Below, piece after piece: positions 43,906 through 51,959 of a DNA stretch of 64,000 nucleotides. The DNA comes from Qipengyuania citrea (lineage in GTDB: Bacteria; Pseudomonadota; Alphaproteobacteria; Sphingomonadales; Sphingomonadaceae). The position numbers and the translations under genes are program-made. The stretch covers positions 124,001-188,000 of the forward strand of contig NZ_WTYG01000003.1 in NCBI RefSeq assembly GCF_009828015.1, in the 5' to 3' direction. Every line of letters starts with the position of its first letter. Position 1 is the first letter of the stretch. The notes under the pieces were generated by a model. It did not search any database and was not told the origin of the DNA. It was given only the letters and a program-made list of their open reading frames with translations.

Positions 43906-44424
43906 ATGATCGATCGCAAGCTTTTCGCCCTCCCCCTCGCCATATTCCTGCTGGCCGGCTGCGCGGGCACCGCGTCCGAACGCTACCCTTCGCTGGCGAC
44001 ACGCGATGTGGAGCGCGCCGAAGGCACGTTCGAGCCCGTCCCGGGGCGACAGCTGGAGGTTCCGCAAGTTCCGGTAACGATGTCGGGCAGCCTTGATGAG
44101 CGGCTTGCTGCACTGGTCGAGCAGGCGCGCGAGGCGCATGCCGAGTTCACCGGTGCCGTCCCGGCAGCCGAGCGCAGGGTCGCCGCCGCCGCCGGCAGCG
44201 CGATCGGCAGCGATAGCTGGGCGACCGCGCAAGTGGCCCTCGCCGATCTCGATTCGGCGCGCAGCATTGCCGCGACGGCGTTGGGCGATCTCGATATCCT
44301 CTATACCGCTGCGACCGTCCAGGCGCAGGACAGCGCCGCGATCGCAGCAGCGCGGGAGACCGTCATCGCGCTGGTGCGCGAGGAAGACGACGTGCTGGCC
44401 AGGCTGCGCGCACGAATCCGCTGA
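43906..44424 (+). CDS. Small helical lipoprotein of unknown function
   Basis: 172 aa. Signal LFALPLAIFLLAGC with lipobox LAGC, then a predicted helical, Ala/Glu-rich body (DERLAALVEQAREAHAEFTG, AAAGSAIGSDSWATAQVALAD, AAARETVIALVREEDDVLAR), which looks like a coiled-coil bundle. GGAAG five bases upstream supports ATG 43906. Envelope lipoprotein; role unknown. Confidence 0.78.
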   Translation: MIDRKLFALPLAIFLLAGCAGTASERYPSLATRDVERAEGTFEPVPGRQLEVPQVPVTMSGSLDERLAALVEQAREAHAEFTGAVPAAERRVAAAAGSAIGSDSWATAQVALADLDSARSIAATALGDLDILYTAATVQAQDSAAIAAARETVIALVREEDDVLARLRARIR

Positions 44425-44435
44425 TCGCGCATACG

Positions 44436-44466
44436 AAAAACGCGGAGCCGGTTGCCCGGCCCCGCG
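44436..44466 (-). terminator. Rho-independent terminator, minus strand
   Basis: CGCGGAGCCGG/CCGGCCCCGCG stem (one mismatch) around TTGC at 44441-44466, followed on the minus strand by TTTTT (44440-44436). It ends transcription from the membrane-protein gene at 44488-44910. Confidence 0.85.
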
Positions 44467-44487
44467 TCCCCCCCACCGGAAAGGTGC

Positions 44488-44910
44488 CTATACGAAGGCG
44501 GCGATCGTCACCGTGGCAATGCCCCAACAAAAGATCAGCGCCGGCAGGATCAGCATCTGGACCGCGGCGTCCCCCGCCTTCACGCGGCCCGTATGCGTGA
44601 CGATTCCCTGGCTTACGAGCTTCGCCCAGCTCATGTTGCGCCCGCGATGCTCGGGACCGATCCGTGTCCACAGCGCGGGCAGGCCGAAGCCGGCGACGAT
44701 AAACAGCGTGAAGATGACCATCGGGATGATCAGCCCCGGCGTCGAAAGACCCGCAGCCATCACGGCGAGAAAGCCCAGATACAGGCCCACCGTCGCGATA
44801 TAGAGACCCTTGGGCAGTTCGAAGCTGCGGTCGGTCTCGGGCATGGTCTTGGGCGCCGCAACGATGGCGGCTTGTTCGGCAACGAGTTCGCGAGTGAAAT
44901 GCTTGGACAT
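44488..44910 (-). CDS. Three-helix membrane protein of unknown function
   Basis: 140 aa. Polar N-terminus, then three hydrophobic segments (LYIATVGLYLGFLAVMAAGL, LIIPMVIFTLFIVAGFGLPA, MLILPALIFCWGIATVTIAA) with a soluble loop WTRIGPEHRGRNMSWAKLVS between the last two. No named family recognised. Monocistronic with its own terminator. Confidence 0.72.
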   Translation of the reverse strand: MSKHFTRELVAEQAAIVAAPKTMPETDRSFELPKGLYIATVGLYLGFLAVMAAGLSTPGLIIPMVIFTLFIVAGFGLPALWTRIGPEHRGRNMSWAKLVSQGIVTHTGRVKAGDAAVQMLILPALIFCWGIATVTIAAFV

Positions 44911-44984
44911 GGCGGGCTCCTTTGTTGGAGCCTTGATGCGCCCGAGCAGCCGGCGATTCCTTGATCTCGATCAACGAACGGAAT

Positions 44985-45452
44985 TTATTTCCAGCGCTCC
45001 AGATCGGCATGATCCTGTTTCCGCGGCTCGATCCAGTGCCATGCATCGCCGCGTTTCTCGCGTTTCCAGAACCACGCCGCCGATTTGAGATGGTCCATCA
45101 GGTAATCGGCACCGGCGAATGCATCGCGCCGATGCCGTGCTGCGGTAGCCACCAGCACGATCGCCTCACCCGGTGTCATCACCCCCACGCGGTGCCAGGC
45201 AAGCGCGCCTTCGAGCCCGAAGCGCACCTTTGCCGCCTGCGCCAGGTCCAGCATGCCGCTGAGCGTAAGCGGTTCGTAGTGCGTCAGTTCGAGCGCCTTT
45301 ACTTCGCCGTCCGGCCGGACCTTGCCGCAAAAGGAGACCACCGCCCCGGCCGCGCCCTGTGCCGCGTTGAAGGCGGCCAGCGCCTCTCCCACGGACAGCC
45401 CCTTCTCGAGCACGCGGACATCGAGCGGCGTTTGGAGAACGAGCCTAGCCAC
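44985..45452 (-). CDS. moaE: Molybdopterin synthase catalytic subunit MoaE
   Basis: 155 aa. GAVVSFCGKVRPDGEVKALELTHY-type core is present in parts (FCGKVRP, LELTHYEPL), HRVGVMTPGEAIVLVATAA, RRDAFAGADYLMDHLKSAAW and the catalytic WKREKRGDAWHW. With MoaD thiocarboxylate it converts cPMP to molybdopterin. Overlaps moaD by 8 bases. Last gene of the minus-strand run. Confidence 0.96.
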   Translation of the reverse strand: MARLVLQTPLDVRVLEKGLSVGEALAAFNAAQGAAGAVVSFCGKVRPDGEVKALELTHYEPLTLSGMLDLAQAAKVRFGLEGALAWHRVGVMTPGEAIVLVATAARHRRDAFAGADYLMDHLKSAAWFWKREKRGDAWHWIEPRKQDHADLERWK

Positions 45453-45687
45453 CGCTCACCGGCGGCAACAATGCAACCTCGTCGCCATCCCGCGCCGACA
45501 GCTGGGTCTTGTCCGCCAGCACCTTGCCTGCCCAAGCCAGATTGACCCGCCCCTCGCGCAGCTGTTCGGCAACCGCGGGGTTAACCGCGGCCAGCAGACC
45601 GTCCCAACCGAGCGGCGCTGCGACTTCGCATTCGTCCTGCCCGGCGAGATCGCGCAACGGACCGAGGAAAAGGATACGCACGCCCAT
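45445..45687 (-). CDS. moaD: Molybdopterin synthase sulfur-carrier subunit MoaD
   Basis: 80 aa, ubiquitin-like, beginning GVRILFLGPLRDLAG and ending LLPPVSGG; the terminal Gly-Gly is the site of thiocarboxylation by MoeB. It delivers sulfur to MoaE. Overlaps moaE and follows the 99-aa unknown gene by 3 bases. Confidence 0.96.
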   Translation of the reverse strand: MGVRILFLGPLRDLAGQDECEVAAPLGWDGLLAAVNPAVAEQLREGRVNLAWAGKVLADKTQLSARDGDEVALLPPVSGG

Positions 45688-45690
45688 GGT

Positions 45691-45990
45691 TCAGGCTTCC
45701 AGATATTGGCCGGTCACGCCGGGCGCCGTTGCAAGGTAGCTTTCGATCGCGGCGAGCGACGCGCCTTCCCCCGCGATCATGTTGATCCGGCGCGGCGCAT
45801 GCTTGCGCGCCAGGGCGACAACGATCGCCCGCCGCCATTCGCGGTGGGTGTGATCGGCCGATGGTAGGACGAGGACGGCATCATCGCCCCCGGCCAGGGC
45901 ATCCTCCGCCTGCGGCAGCCATTGTCCGTGGAACAGCGCCGCAGCCGCAAGCGGATCGCCAGGCAGGCCGTCCACCGCGATCCGTTTCAT
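45691..45990 (-). CDS. Small Rossmann-like protein of unknown function
   Basis: 99 aa. The sequence reads like the C-terminal half of a short-chain-dehydrogenase Rossmann fold (WRRAIVVALARKHAPRRINM then IAGEGASLAAIESYLA) but lacks the nucleotide-binding Gly motif and catalytic Tyr-Lys. It overlaps folB by 4 bases and precedes moaD by 3, so it is cotranscribed with pterin-type cofactor genes. A role linking folate and molybdopterin metabolism is only a guess from context. Confidence 0.7.
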   Translation of the reverse strand: MKRIAVDGLPGDPLAAAALFHGQWLPQAEDALAGGDDAVLVLPSADHTHREWRRAIVVALARKHAPRRINMIAGEGASLAAIESYLATAPGVTGQYLEA

Positions 45991-46361
45991 TCACGCCGCT
46001 CGCGGTGGAGCGTGATGCCGATCTTCTCGTCCGCCTCCGCAATCGCCAGCTTGACGATCTTGACCGTCACTGCGGTAATGCGCCGGTCCTGCAGGAACAG
46101 CGTTTCGCAGACATGGTCGGCGACCGCCTCGATCAGCTTGAAATGAACGCCTTCGGGCAAGGCTTCCGATGCGGCGAACTTGAGATCCATGTAGTTCTTC
46201 GAGTGATCGAGCGAAGTGTCGGGATCATAGCGGCGCAGGGGCTTCATCTGCGCCTGGATGGTAAAGCGCAGCGGCTGCGGCCGGCCGGTTTCTTCGGAAT
46301 AGATGCCGGTGAGCACGTCGTGCTCGAAATCGGCCACTTCGAGGATCAGCGAATCGTCCAT
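45987..46361 (-). CDS. folB: Dihydroneopterin aldolase FolB
   Basis: 124 aa. LILEVADFEHDVLTGIYSEE resembles the FolB start, with SLDHSKNYMDLKF and HFKLIEAVADHVCETLF containing the pterin-anchoring Glu (KLIEAVAD), and KIVKLAIAEADEKIGITLHR at the end. It cleaves dihydroneopterin in folate synthesis; FolX-like epimerase activity cannot be excluded. ATG 46361 chosen; 10 bases after the methyltransferase gene. Confidence 0.85.
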   Translation of the reverse strand: MDDSLILEVADFEHDVLTGIYSEETGRPQPLRFTIQAQMKPLRRYDPDTSLDHSKNYMDLKFAASEALPEGVHFKLIEAVADHVCETLFLQDRRITAVTVKIVKLAIAEADEKIGITLHRERRE

Positions 46362-46371
46362 GGGCAGCGTC

Positions 46372-47262
46372 CTAGCGCGGATTCGACCAGCGCGCGAAGA
46401 TCGCGGTGGGCAACAGCCGTCCGCTGCCATCCTCCTGCACCGCCAAGTCGCCATGTTCGATCGTGCCCGGCAGTTCGGCGAACAGTTCCTGAAGCAGGCC
46501 GACCAGGCTGAGGCTGCTCATGCGAACGGCATAGACGGTCAGGAAAAGGAACCGGCTGTCGGCATCGAGCAACTGGCGGCAATCGGACACGAGCTCCGGC
46601 AATCCTTCCTCAAGCCGCCACACCTCGCCATCCGGTCCTCGCCCGAACTTCGGCGGATCGAGAATGATGCCGTCATAGCGGCGCCCGCGCCGCACTTCGC
46701 GTGCCGCGTACTTCATCGCATCCTCGACCAGCCAGCGGATGGGACGATCATCGAGCCCCGCCATGGCGGCGTTCTCGCGCGCCTGGGCGACCGATTTCTT
46801 GCTCGCATCGACATGCGTCACACGGCCGAAGCGGCTGAGCGCCTGCGTGCCCACGCCGGTATAGCCGAACAGGTTCATCGTTTCGGCATCGCGCGCATCG
46901 CCGAGTTGCCGGCCCATCCATTCCCACACCGGGGCCATGTCGGGGAAGAAGCCGAGGTGCCGGAACGGCGTGCATTGCGCCGTGAAGCGCGCTTCGTCGC
47001 CCCAGCGCAGCGTCCAGCCATCCTGCGGCACGTCGCGCGCAAACTGCCAGCGGCCACCGCCGTCCTCGTCGCTGCCGGGGACGAATTCGCCATCCGCGTC
47101 CCATTCGGGCAGGCGCGGCGACCACATCGCCTGCGGTTCGGGGCGGATGAAGCGGTAGTCACCATATTGTTCGAACTTGCGCCCGTGCCCGCTGTCGAGC
47201 AGGCGATAGGCGTCCCAGCCTTCGCCGACCATCAGCACCGGATCGCGCCGCATTTGGGCCAT
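46372..47262 (-). CDS. Class I SAM-dependent rRNA methyltransferase (RlmI/RlmK-like)
   Basis: 296 aa. AdoMet domain with MNLFGYTGVGTQALSRFG (motif I), VTHVDASKKSVAQARENAAM, RWLVEDAMKYAAREVRRG and the catalytic DPPKFGRGPDGEVW. It resembles RlmI/RlmK C-terminal domains but lacks a PUA domain; the N-terminal 110 residues are beta-rich. Probable 23S rRNA or tRNA base methylation. ATG overlaps the thrC stop by one base. Confidence 0.88.
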   Translation of the reverse strand: MAQMRRDPVLMVGEGWDAYRLLDSGHGRKFEQYGDYRFIRPEPQAMWSPRLPEWDADGEFVPGSDEDGGGRWQFARDVPQDGWTLRWGDEARFTAQCTPFRHLGFFPDMAPVWEWMGRQLGDARDAETMNLFGYTGVGTQALSRFGRVTHVDASKKSVAQARENAAMAGLDDRPIRWLVEDAMKYAAREVRRGRRYDGIILDPPKFGRGPDGEVWRLEEGLPELVSDCRQLLDADSRFLFLTVYAVRMSSLSLVGLLQELFAELPGTIEHGDLAVQEDGSGRLLPTAIFARWSNPR

Positions 47263-48653
47263 CAGGCCGAATGCCCCACGATATGGTCGCGCACGGCTTC
47301 ATAGGTGCCGGGAAGCTCGCGATAGGCTTCTTCGCGCGCGAACAGATCGCCGACCCGGGCCGGCAGCCCCGGCCGCGTGCCCGTCGCCCGCTCGACCGCA
47401 TCGGGGAACTTCGCCGGATGCGCGGTGGCCAGCGTGACCACAGGGACGTCATGCGGCAGTTCGGCCACGCGCGCCGCGTGCAAGCCGATCGCAGTGTGCG
47501 GATCGACGATTTCCGCGCAATCCTCGCATGCCCAGCGCATGCCCCGCGCCATGTCGTCTTCGTCGGCGCGCATGCTGGTGAACAGCGCAGACGCGCCTTC
47601 GCGCTGCGCATTGGTTAGCTGCATTGCGCGTGCGCTTTCGAACCCGCGCATCTGCTCGGCCAGAGCGATCCCGTCGCGCCCGCCGACATCGAACAAGAGC
47701 CGCTCGAAATTGGAACTGACCTGGATGTCCATGCTGGGCGCAGCGGTGGGTGTCACCTCCCCGGCCGAATAGTCGCCGGCGCTGAGCGCCCGGTGCAGGA
47801 TGTCGTTGACGTTGGTCGCCACGATCAGCCGCTCTATCGGCAGGCCCATCTGCGCCGCGACATGGCCGGCGAAGACATCGCCGAAATTGCCCGTCGGGAC
47901 GCTGAACGCCACCTTGCGGTCGGGCCCGCCCAGTTGCAGCGCAGCGGCGAAATAATAGACCACCTGCGCCATCAACCGCGCCCAGTTGATCGAATTGACC
48001 GCGCCGATCCGGTGGGTGTCGGTCACGTCGCGATCGGCGAAGATGCGCTTCACCATCGCCTGCGCGTCGTCGAAGCTGCCATCGATCGCGATGTTGTGGA
48101 CATTAGGCGCGCGCACGGTGGTCATCTGGCGGCGCTGGACATCGCTGACGCGGCCCTTGGGATGCAGCATGAATATCTCGACCCGGTCGAGCCCCGCCAC
48201 CGCATCGATCGCGGCGCTTCCCGTATCGCCGCTGGTTGCCCCGACGATAGTCAGGCTGCCATCTTCGCGCGCGAGGAACTCCTCGAACAACAGGCCGAGC
48301 AATTGCAGCGCGACGTCCTTGAAGGCGAGCGTAGGGCCATGGAACAGTTCGAGCAGCCATTGCCGCTCGTCGAGCTGGGTCAGCGGGGTCACGGCCGCAT
48401 GGGCGAAGCGGCCATAGGCCTTGGCGGTCAGTTCGCGCAGCCGCTCGGGCGTCAGGCAATCGCCGACGAAGGGCTGCATCACCCGCGCGGCCAGTTCGCT
48501 GTAGGGCAGACCGCGCATCGCGGCGATTTCGTCATGCGTGAAGCGCGGCCACTGTGCCGGGACATAGAGCCCGCCATCGCTGGCCAGACCGGCGAGCGTG
48601 ACGCCGGCGAAATCGAGCGACGGAGCGCTGCCGCGGGTGGAGACATATTTCAT
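47262..48653 (-). CDS. thrC: Threonine synthase
   Basis: 463 aa, the long bacterial/fungal type. N-terminal MKYVSTRGSAPSLDFAGVTL, PLP-binding Lys in ELFHGPTLAFKDVALQ, phosphate-binding VGATSGDTGSAAIDAVAG and SVPTGNFGDVFAGHVA. It converts O-phosphohomoserine to threonine. Starts a tightly packed series thrC-methyltransferase-folB-unknown-moaD-moaE, 50 bases after SURF1. Confidence 0.97.
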   Translation of the reverse strand: MKYVSTRGSAPSLDFAGVTLAGLASDGGLYVPAQWPRFTHDEIAAMRGLPYSELAARVMQPFVGDCLTPERLRELTAKAYGRFAHAAVTPLTQLDERQWLLELFHGPTLAFKDVALQLLGLLFEEFLAREDGSLTIVGATSGDTGSAAIDAVAGLDRVEIFMLHPKGRVSDVQRRQMTTVRAPNVHNIAIDGSFDDAQAMVKRIFADRDVTDTHRIGAVNSINWARLMAQVVYYFAAALQLGGPDRKVAFSVPTGNFGDVFAGHVAAQMGLPIERLIVATNVNDILHRALSAGDYSAGEVTPTAAPSMDIQVSSNFERLLFDVGGRDGIALAEQMRGFESARAMQLTNAQREGASALFTSMRADEDDMARGMRWACEDCAEIVDPHTAIGLHAARVAELPHDVPVVTLATAHPAKFPDAVERATGTRPGLPARVGDLFAREEAYRELPGTYEAVRDHIVGHSA

Positions 48654-48703
48654 CGGGATAGGCGGTTAGCGGGGCATGCCGGGGCGGGCAAGCAAGCGGC
48701 TCT

Positions 48704-49279
48704 TTAAACGTCCCTAGCACGCGTGGCACGGCGCCGCAGCGCGAGGATGTAGATGATCAGCGCAGTGAGCGCGAAAAAGAACCACTGGCCCGCATAGGCA
48801 AGGTGGTTGTTGGGCAAATCGCGAGGATCAGGCGGCGCCAGCGGGGCAAGACCGGCCACGCCTTGCGAGGCGACGATCCGGCCACCCGGCGCAATGGTGC
48901 CGCCAACCGGTCCCCCTGCCCATTCGACCGGCGCGGGATTGCGCGAAAATCCCAGGTCAATGCGGACCTGTTCGCCGCTGGGCAGCGCGCATGTCGCGCG
49001 GTGGGCGACGCCCTTTTCGCCGCGCAGGCTGGTCCCGGCGACGGTGTTGATCCCGACCACCTCGGCGCAGGTCACCTCGGTCCGGCGATACAGCAACTCC
49101 TCCGCCCGGGCCGGATCGCGCGGATAGCCGACCGGCTCCGCCATCTCCAGCGACCGTTCGGCGCGCTGGATCAACGCGTCCTTTTCCTCCATCCGGCCGA
49201 GCTGCCAGAAACCGAGCGCGATCATGACCGCAATGGCGGCGGCTACGATGACCGTGGCGAATATTGGAATGCGTCTCAC
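48704..49279 (-). CDS. SURF1 family cytochrome oxidase biogenesis protein
   Basis: 191 aa, shorter than mitochondrial SURF1. Two membrane helices flank a periplasmic domain: FATVIVAAAIAVMIALGFWQ (with LGFWQLGRMEEKDAL) and GQWFFFALTALIIYILAL (with NNHLAYAGQWFFFA). SURF1/Shy1 helps insert heme a into CoxA. It follows coxC after 154 bases. The DUF983 gene often found between them in related genomes is absent. Confidence 0.92.
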   Translation of the reverse strand: MRRIPIFATVIVAAAIAVMIALGFWQLGRMEEKDALIQRAERSLEMAEPVGYPRDPARAEELLYRRTEVTCAEVVGINTVAGTSLRGEKGVAHRATCALPSGEQVRIDLGFSRNPAPVEWAGGPVGGTIAPGGRIVASQGVAGLAPLAPPDPRDLPNNHLAYAGQWFFFALTALIIYILALRRRATRARDV

Positions 49280-49373
49280 AGCGCGCTGCTCTCCGGGATC
49301 ACGGTGCGACTATTTCCGCCCGTGAAGGATTTCAGGGTCGGCATTGTTTTATCCACCGTGGGGCAAGAACCAA

Positions 49374-49407
49374 GAAGGGCAGCCACGGCGGTGCCGGGCT
49401 GCCCTTC
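49374..49407 (-). terminator. Hairpin terminator after coxC
   Basis: GAAGGGCAGCC/GGCTGCCCTTC arms (49374-49384 and 49397-49407), followed on the minus strand by a moderately T-rich TTGGTTCTTG. It lies 27 bases after the coxC stop, before SURF1. Confidence 0.7.
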
Positions 49408-49433
49408 CTGTTGTTCGAGCCTGTCGGCAGCCA

Positions 49434-50255
49434 TCAGTGGACGGCGGCGCCCCAGCCACCCCAGACGTAGACGGTGATGAACAGGAACAGCCACACCACG
49501 TCGACGAAGTGCCAGTACCATGCCGCAGCTTCAAAGCCGAAGTGCTGGCGCGGGGTAAAGTGGCCCTTGTAGGTCCGCACGAGGCAGACGATCAGGAAGA
49601 TCGTGCCGACGAGGACGTGGAAACCGTGGAAGCCCGTCGCCATGTAGAAGGCCGAGCTGTAGGTGTTGCCGCCGAATTCGAACGGCGCTGCGGCGTATTC
49701 GTAGGCCTGGATCGCGGTGAACACGGCGCCCAGGATGATCGTGAGCCACAGGCCCTTCTTCAGTCCATCGCGGTCGCCGTGGATTAGCGAATGGTGCGCC
49801 CAGGTGACGGTGGTGCCCGAACACAGCAGGATCAGCGTGTTGAGCAGCGGCAGGCTGAAGGGATCGATCACGTATTCGATGGCAGCAGGCGGGAAAGTCC
49901 CGCCCACGACATCGGACAACTCGCTCGGGAACAGCGCGAAATCGAACCAGCTCCAGAACCAGCCGACGAAGAACATCACTTCCGAAGCGATGAACAGGAT
50001 CATGCCGTAGCGCATGTGAAGCTGGACGATCGGCGTGTGGTCGCCGCGTTCGGCTTCCTTCACGATGTTGCCGAACCAGGCGAAGAAGGTCGCGATCAGG
50101 CCGGCAATGCCGAGGCCGAGCACGAGATGCGCGCTGGCCATTTCGTGCATGTAGAGCACCATGCCGCTGGTGAAGGTCAGCGCCGAGAACGAGCCGACGA
50201 AGGGCCAGATATCGGGTTCGAGGATGTGATATTCGTGATTGACGTTGCCAGCCAT
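49434..50255 (-). CDS. ctaE: Cytochrome c oxidase subunit III
   Basis: 273 aa with seven membrane helices. HLVLGLGIAGLIATFFAWF, RYGMILFIASEVMFFVGWFW (with the conserved Glu), TWAHHSLIHGDRDGLKKGL and ATGFHGFHVLVGTIFLIVCL are the COX3 blocks, ending AWYWHFVDVVWLFLFITVYV. Structural core subunit of the aa3-type oxidase. 66 bases downstream of cox11. Confidence 0.97.
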   Translation of the reverse strand: MAGNVNHEYHILEPDIWPFVGSFSALTFTSGMVLYMHEMASAHLVLGLGIAGLIATFFAWFGNIVKEAERGDHTPIVQLHMRYGMILFIASEVMFFVGWFWSWFDFALFPSELSDVVGGTFPPAAIEYVIDPFSLPLLNTLILLCSGTTVTWAHHSLIHGDRDGLKKGLWLTIILGAVFTAIQAYEYAAAPFEFGGNTYSSAFYMATGFHGFHVLVGTIFLIVCLVRTYKGHFTPRQHFGFEAAAWYWHFVDVVWLFLFITVYVWGGWGAAVH

Positions 50256-50321
50256 AGTACTCGCGTCCTGGGTTTCGCTTTGCGGGTGCCCTTAATGCGC
50301 CAATGCGCTGGGGTCTAGGGG

Positions 50322-50894
50322 CTACTCGGCAGATTCCAGCGCCCGGTGGAAAGTATATGACAGGGTAATCTGCTCCACCCCGTCCATGTTGGGGTCGTCG
50401 AGCGCCTTCGGATCGACGAAATAGAGCACCGGCATGCGCACTTCCTGCCCCGGCTGCAGCACCTGCTCGGTGAAACAGAAGCACTGGATCTTGTTGAAAT
50501 AGGCCCCGGCCTGCTCGGGTTCGACATTGAAGGTCGCGGTCCCGGTGATGGCCTCGTCGGATTCGTTCTTCGCGAGGTAGATTGCCATGTCGCGCTGACC
50601 GATCGTCACGGTGTCGGTGACCTGTTCGGGCCGGAAGCTCCAGGGCACATCGCCCGCAGTCGTCCCGTCGAAGCGGATCGAAATCGTCCGCCCTCCGGCA
50701 CTGGCGCCAAGACGTTCGGCGATGGCCGCATCGCTCTCGGTCGCGCGCTGCGTCGTACCCCCGAAGCCGGTAACCTGGCAGAACAGCTGGTAGAGCGGCA
50801 CCGCTGCGTAGCCCAAACCGAGCATGGCCAGTGCACCACCGAAAGCGAGCAGAGCGGTGCGGTTCTTGCGGGTATCGAGAGTAGCAGCGGTCAT
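50322..50894 (-). CDS. ctaG: Cytochrome c oxidase assembly protein CtaG (Cox11)
   Basis: 190 aa. One N-terminal membrane helix (TALLAFGGALAMLGLGYAAV) followed by PLYQLFCQVTGFGGTTQRA and a periplasmic Ig-like domain with the copper motif KIQCFCFTEQVL. Cox11 delivers copper to the CuB site of CoxA. ATG 50894 is used; GTG 50906, which overlaps the stop of the 42-aa gene, is an equally possible start. Confidence 0.96.
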   Translation of the reverse strand: MTAATLDTRKNRTALLAFGGALAMLGLGYAAVPLYQLFCQVTGFGGTTQRATESDAAIAERLGASAGGRTISIRFDGTTAGDVPWSFRPEQVTDTVTIGQRDMAIYLAKNESDEAITGTATFNVEPEQAGAYFNKIQCFCFTEQVLQPGQEVRMPVLYFVDPKALDDPNMDGVEQITLSYTFHRALESAE

Positions 50895-50902
50895 GGCGAA
50901 GC

Positions 50903-51031
50903 TCACATCCTAGCGATGGTTATCACATAGAAAAGAACGGCGAGGAACAGCAGGATACCGCCAACCACGAGGTTGCGGCTCTTCTGCCGGCGCTTGAATT
51001 CGGTTTCTTCTTCGGGCGTCATGCGATCCAT
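50903..51031 (-). CDS. 42-residue single-helix membrane protein in cox operon
   Basis: Start ATG 51031, stop TGA at 50905-50903. Polar N-terminus [20 protein letters not shown], then one hydrophobic helix [20 protein letters not shown] ending RM. It overlaps the ctaB end by 13 bases and touches the cox11 start, so translation is coupled on both sides. Probably a small oxidase subunit or assembly factor; tiny proteins at this place are seen in related cox operons. No enzymatic motif. Confidence 0.82.
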   Translation of the reverse strand: MDRMTPEEETEFKRRQKSRNLVVGGILLFLAVLFYVITIARM

Positions 51032-51951
51032 CCCTGATTGGCCATTACCCGGTCGGCCACCAGCGCGGCGAACAGGGCGAACAGATAGATGATGCTGAAA
51101 GCGAACAGGCGCTTTTCGGGCTTCATCGTGTCATTGGCACCAGTCTGCCGAAAAGCGACCGGAACCGAAAGCGCAAGGAAGGCAAGCGACAGCGCAAGCG
51201 AAGCAACACCGTAAACGTAAGCCGTCCCGCCGATGAACCACGGGGCGGCCGCGACCGGCACGAGCAATACGGCATAGGCGAAGATTTGACGGCGTGTCGA
51301 GGTTTCACCCCGGACGACCGGCATCATCGGAATGCCGACATTGGCATAATCGGTCTTCACGAACAGCGCGAGCGCCCAGAAATGCGGCGGCGTCCACATG
51401 AAGATGATGAGGAACAGCAGCACGGGCATCAGCGTGATATCGCCGGTCACCGCGACCCATCCGATCAGCGGCGGAAAGGCCCCCGCCCCGCCACCGATCA
51501 CGATGTTCTGCGGCGTGCGCGGCTTCAACCAGACCGTGTAGATGACCGCGTAATAGAACACGGAAAACGCCAGGATCGCGGCCGCCAGCCAGTTGAGCGC
51601 CAGGCCCATGATCATCACCGAAGCGGCAGCGATCAGGACGCCGAAGTCGCGCGCATCGGTGCGGTTCATCCGCCCCGCGGGCAGCGGGCGGGCCGCAGTG
51701 CGCTTCATCCCCGCGTCGATGTCGGCTTCCCACCACTGGTTCAGCGCTGCTGCCCCGCCCGCACCCAGCGCGATGCACAGCACCGCGGTAAAGCCCAGGA
51801 TGGGGTTGATAGTGCCCGGCGCGGCGAGCAGCCCGCACAGGCCGGTGAAGATAACCAGGCTCATCACGCGCGGCTTGGTCAGCGCAAAGAAATCGCGCCA
51901 TTCGGCGGGGAGCTGGGTGGGGACGGTCTGGGTCATGGGATCGGTCGCCAT
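51019..51951 (-). CDS. ctaB: Protoheme IX farnesyltransferase (heme O synthase)
   Basis: 310 aa, about nine membrane helices of the UbiA superfamily. Asp-rich motifs [20 protein letters not shown] and the loop [17 protein letters not shown] are diagnostic of CtaB/CyoE. It farnesylates heme b to heme o, the precursor of heme a for this oxidase. Follows the epoxide-hydrolase-like gene by 8 bases. Confidence 0.96.
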   Translation of the reverse strand: MATDPMTQTVPTQLPAEWRDFFALTKPRVMSLVIFTGLCGLLAAPGTINPILGFTAVLCIALGAGGAAALNQWWEADIDAGMKRTAARPLPAGRMNRTDARDFGVLIAAASVMIMGLALNWLAAAILAFSVFYYAVIYTVWLKPRTPQNIVIGGGAGAFPPLIGWVAVTGDITLMPVLLFLIIFMWTPPHFWALALFVKTDYANVGIPMMPVVRGETSTRRQIFAYAVLLVPVAAAPWFIGGTAYVYGVASLALSLAFLALSVPVAFRQTGANDTMKPEKRLFAFSIIYLFALFAALVADRVMANQGWIA

Positions 51952-51959
51952 ATAAGGCG

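Noticed and set aside
49276-49521. 81-codon minus-strand frame between coxC and SURF1
   Set aside because: Overlaps coxC and the terminator hairpin, has no ribosome site, and is not a DUF983 protein, which I looked for here.
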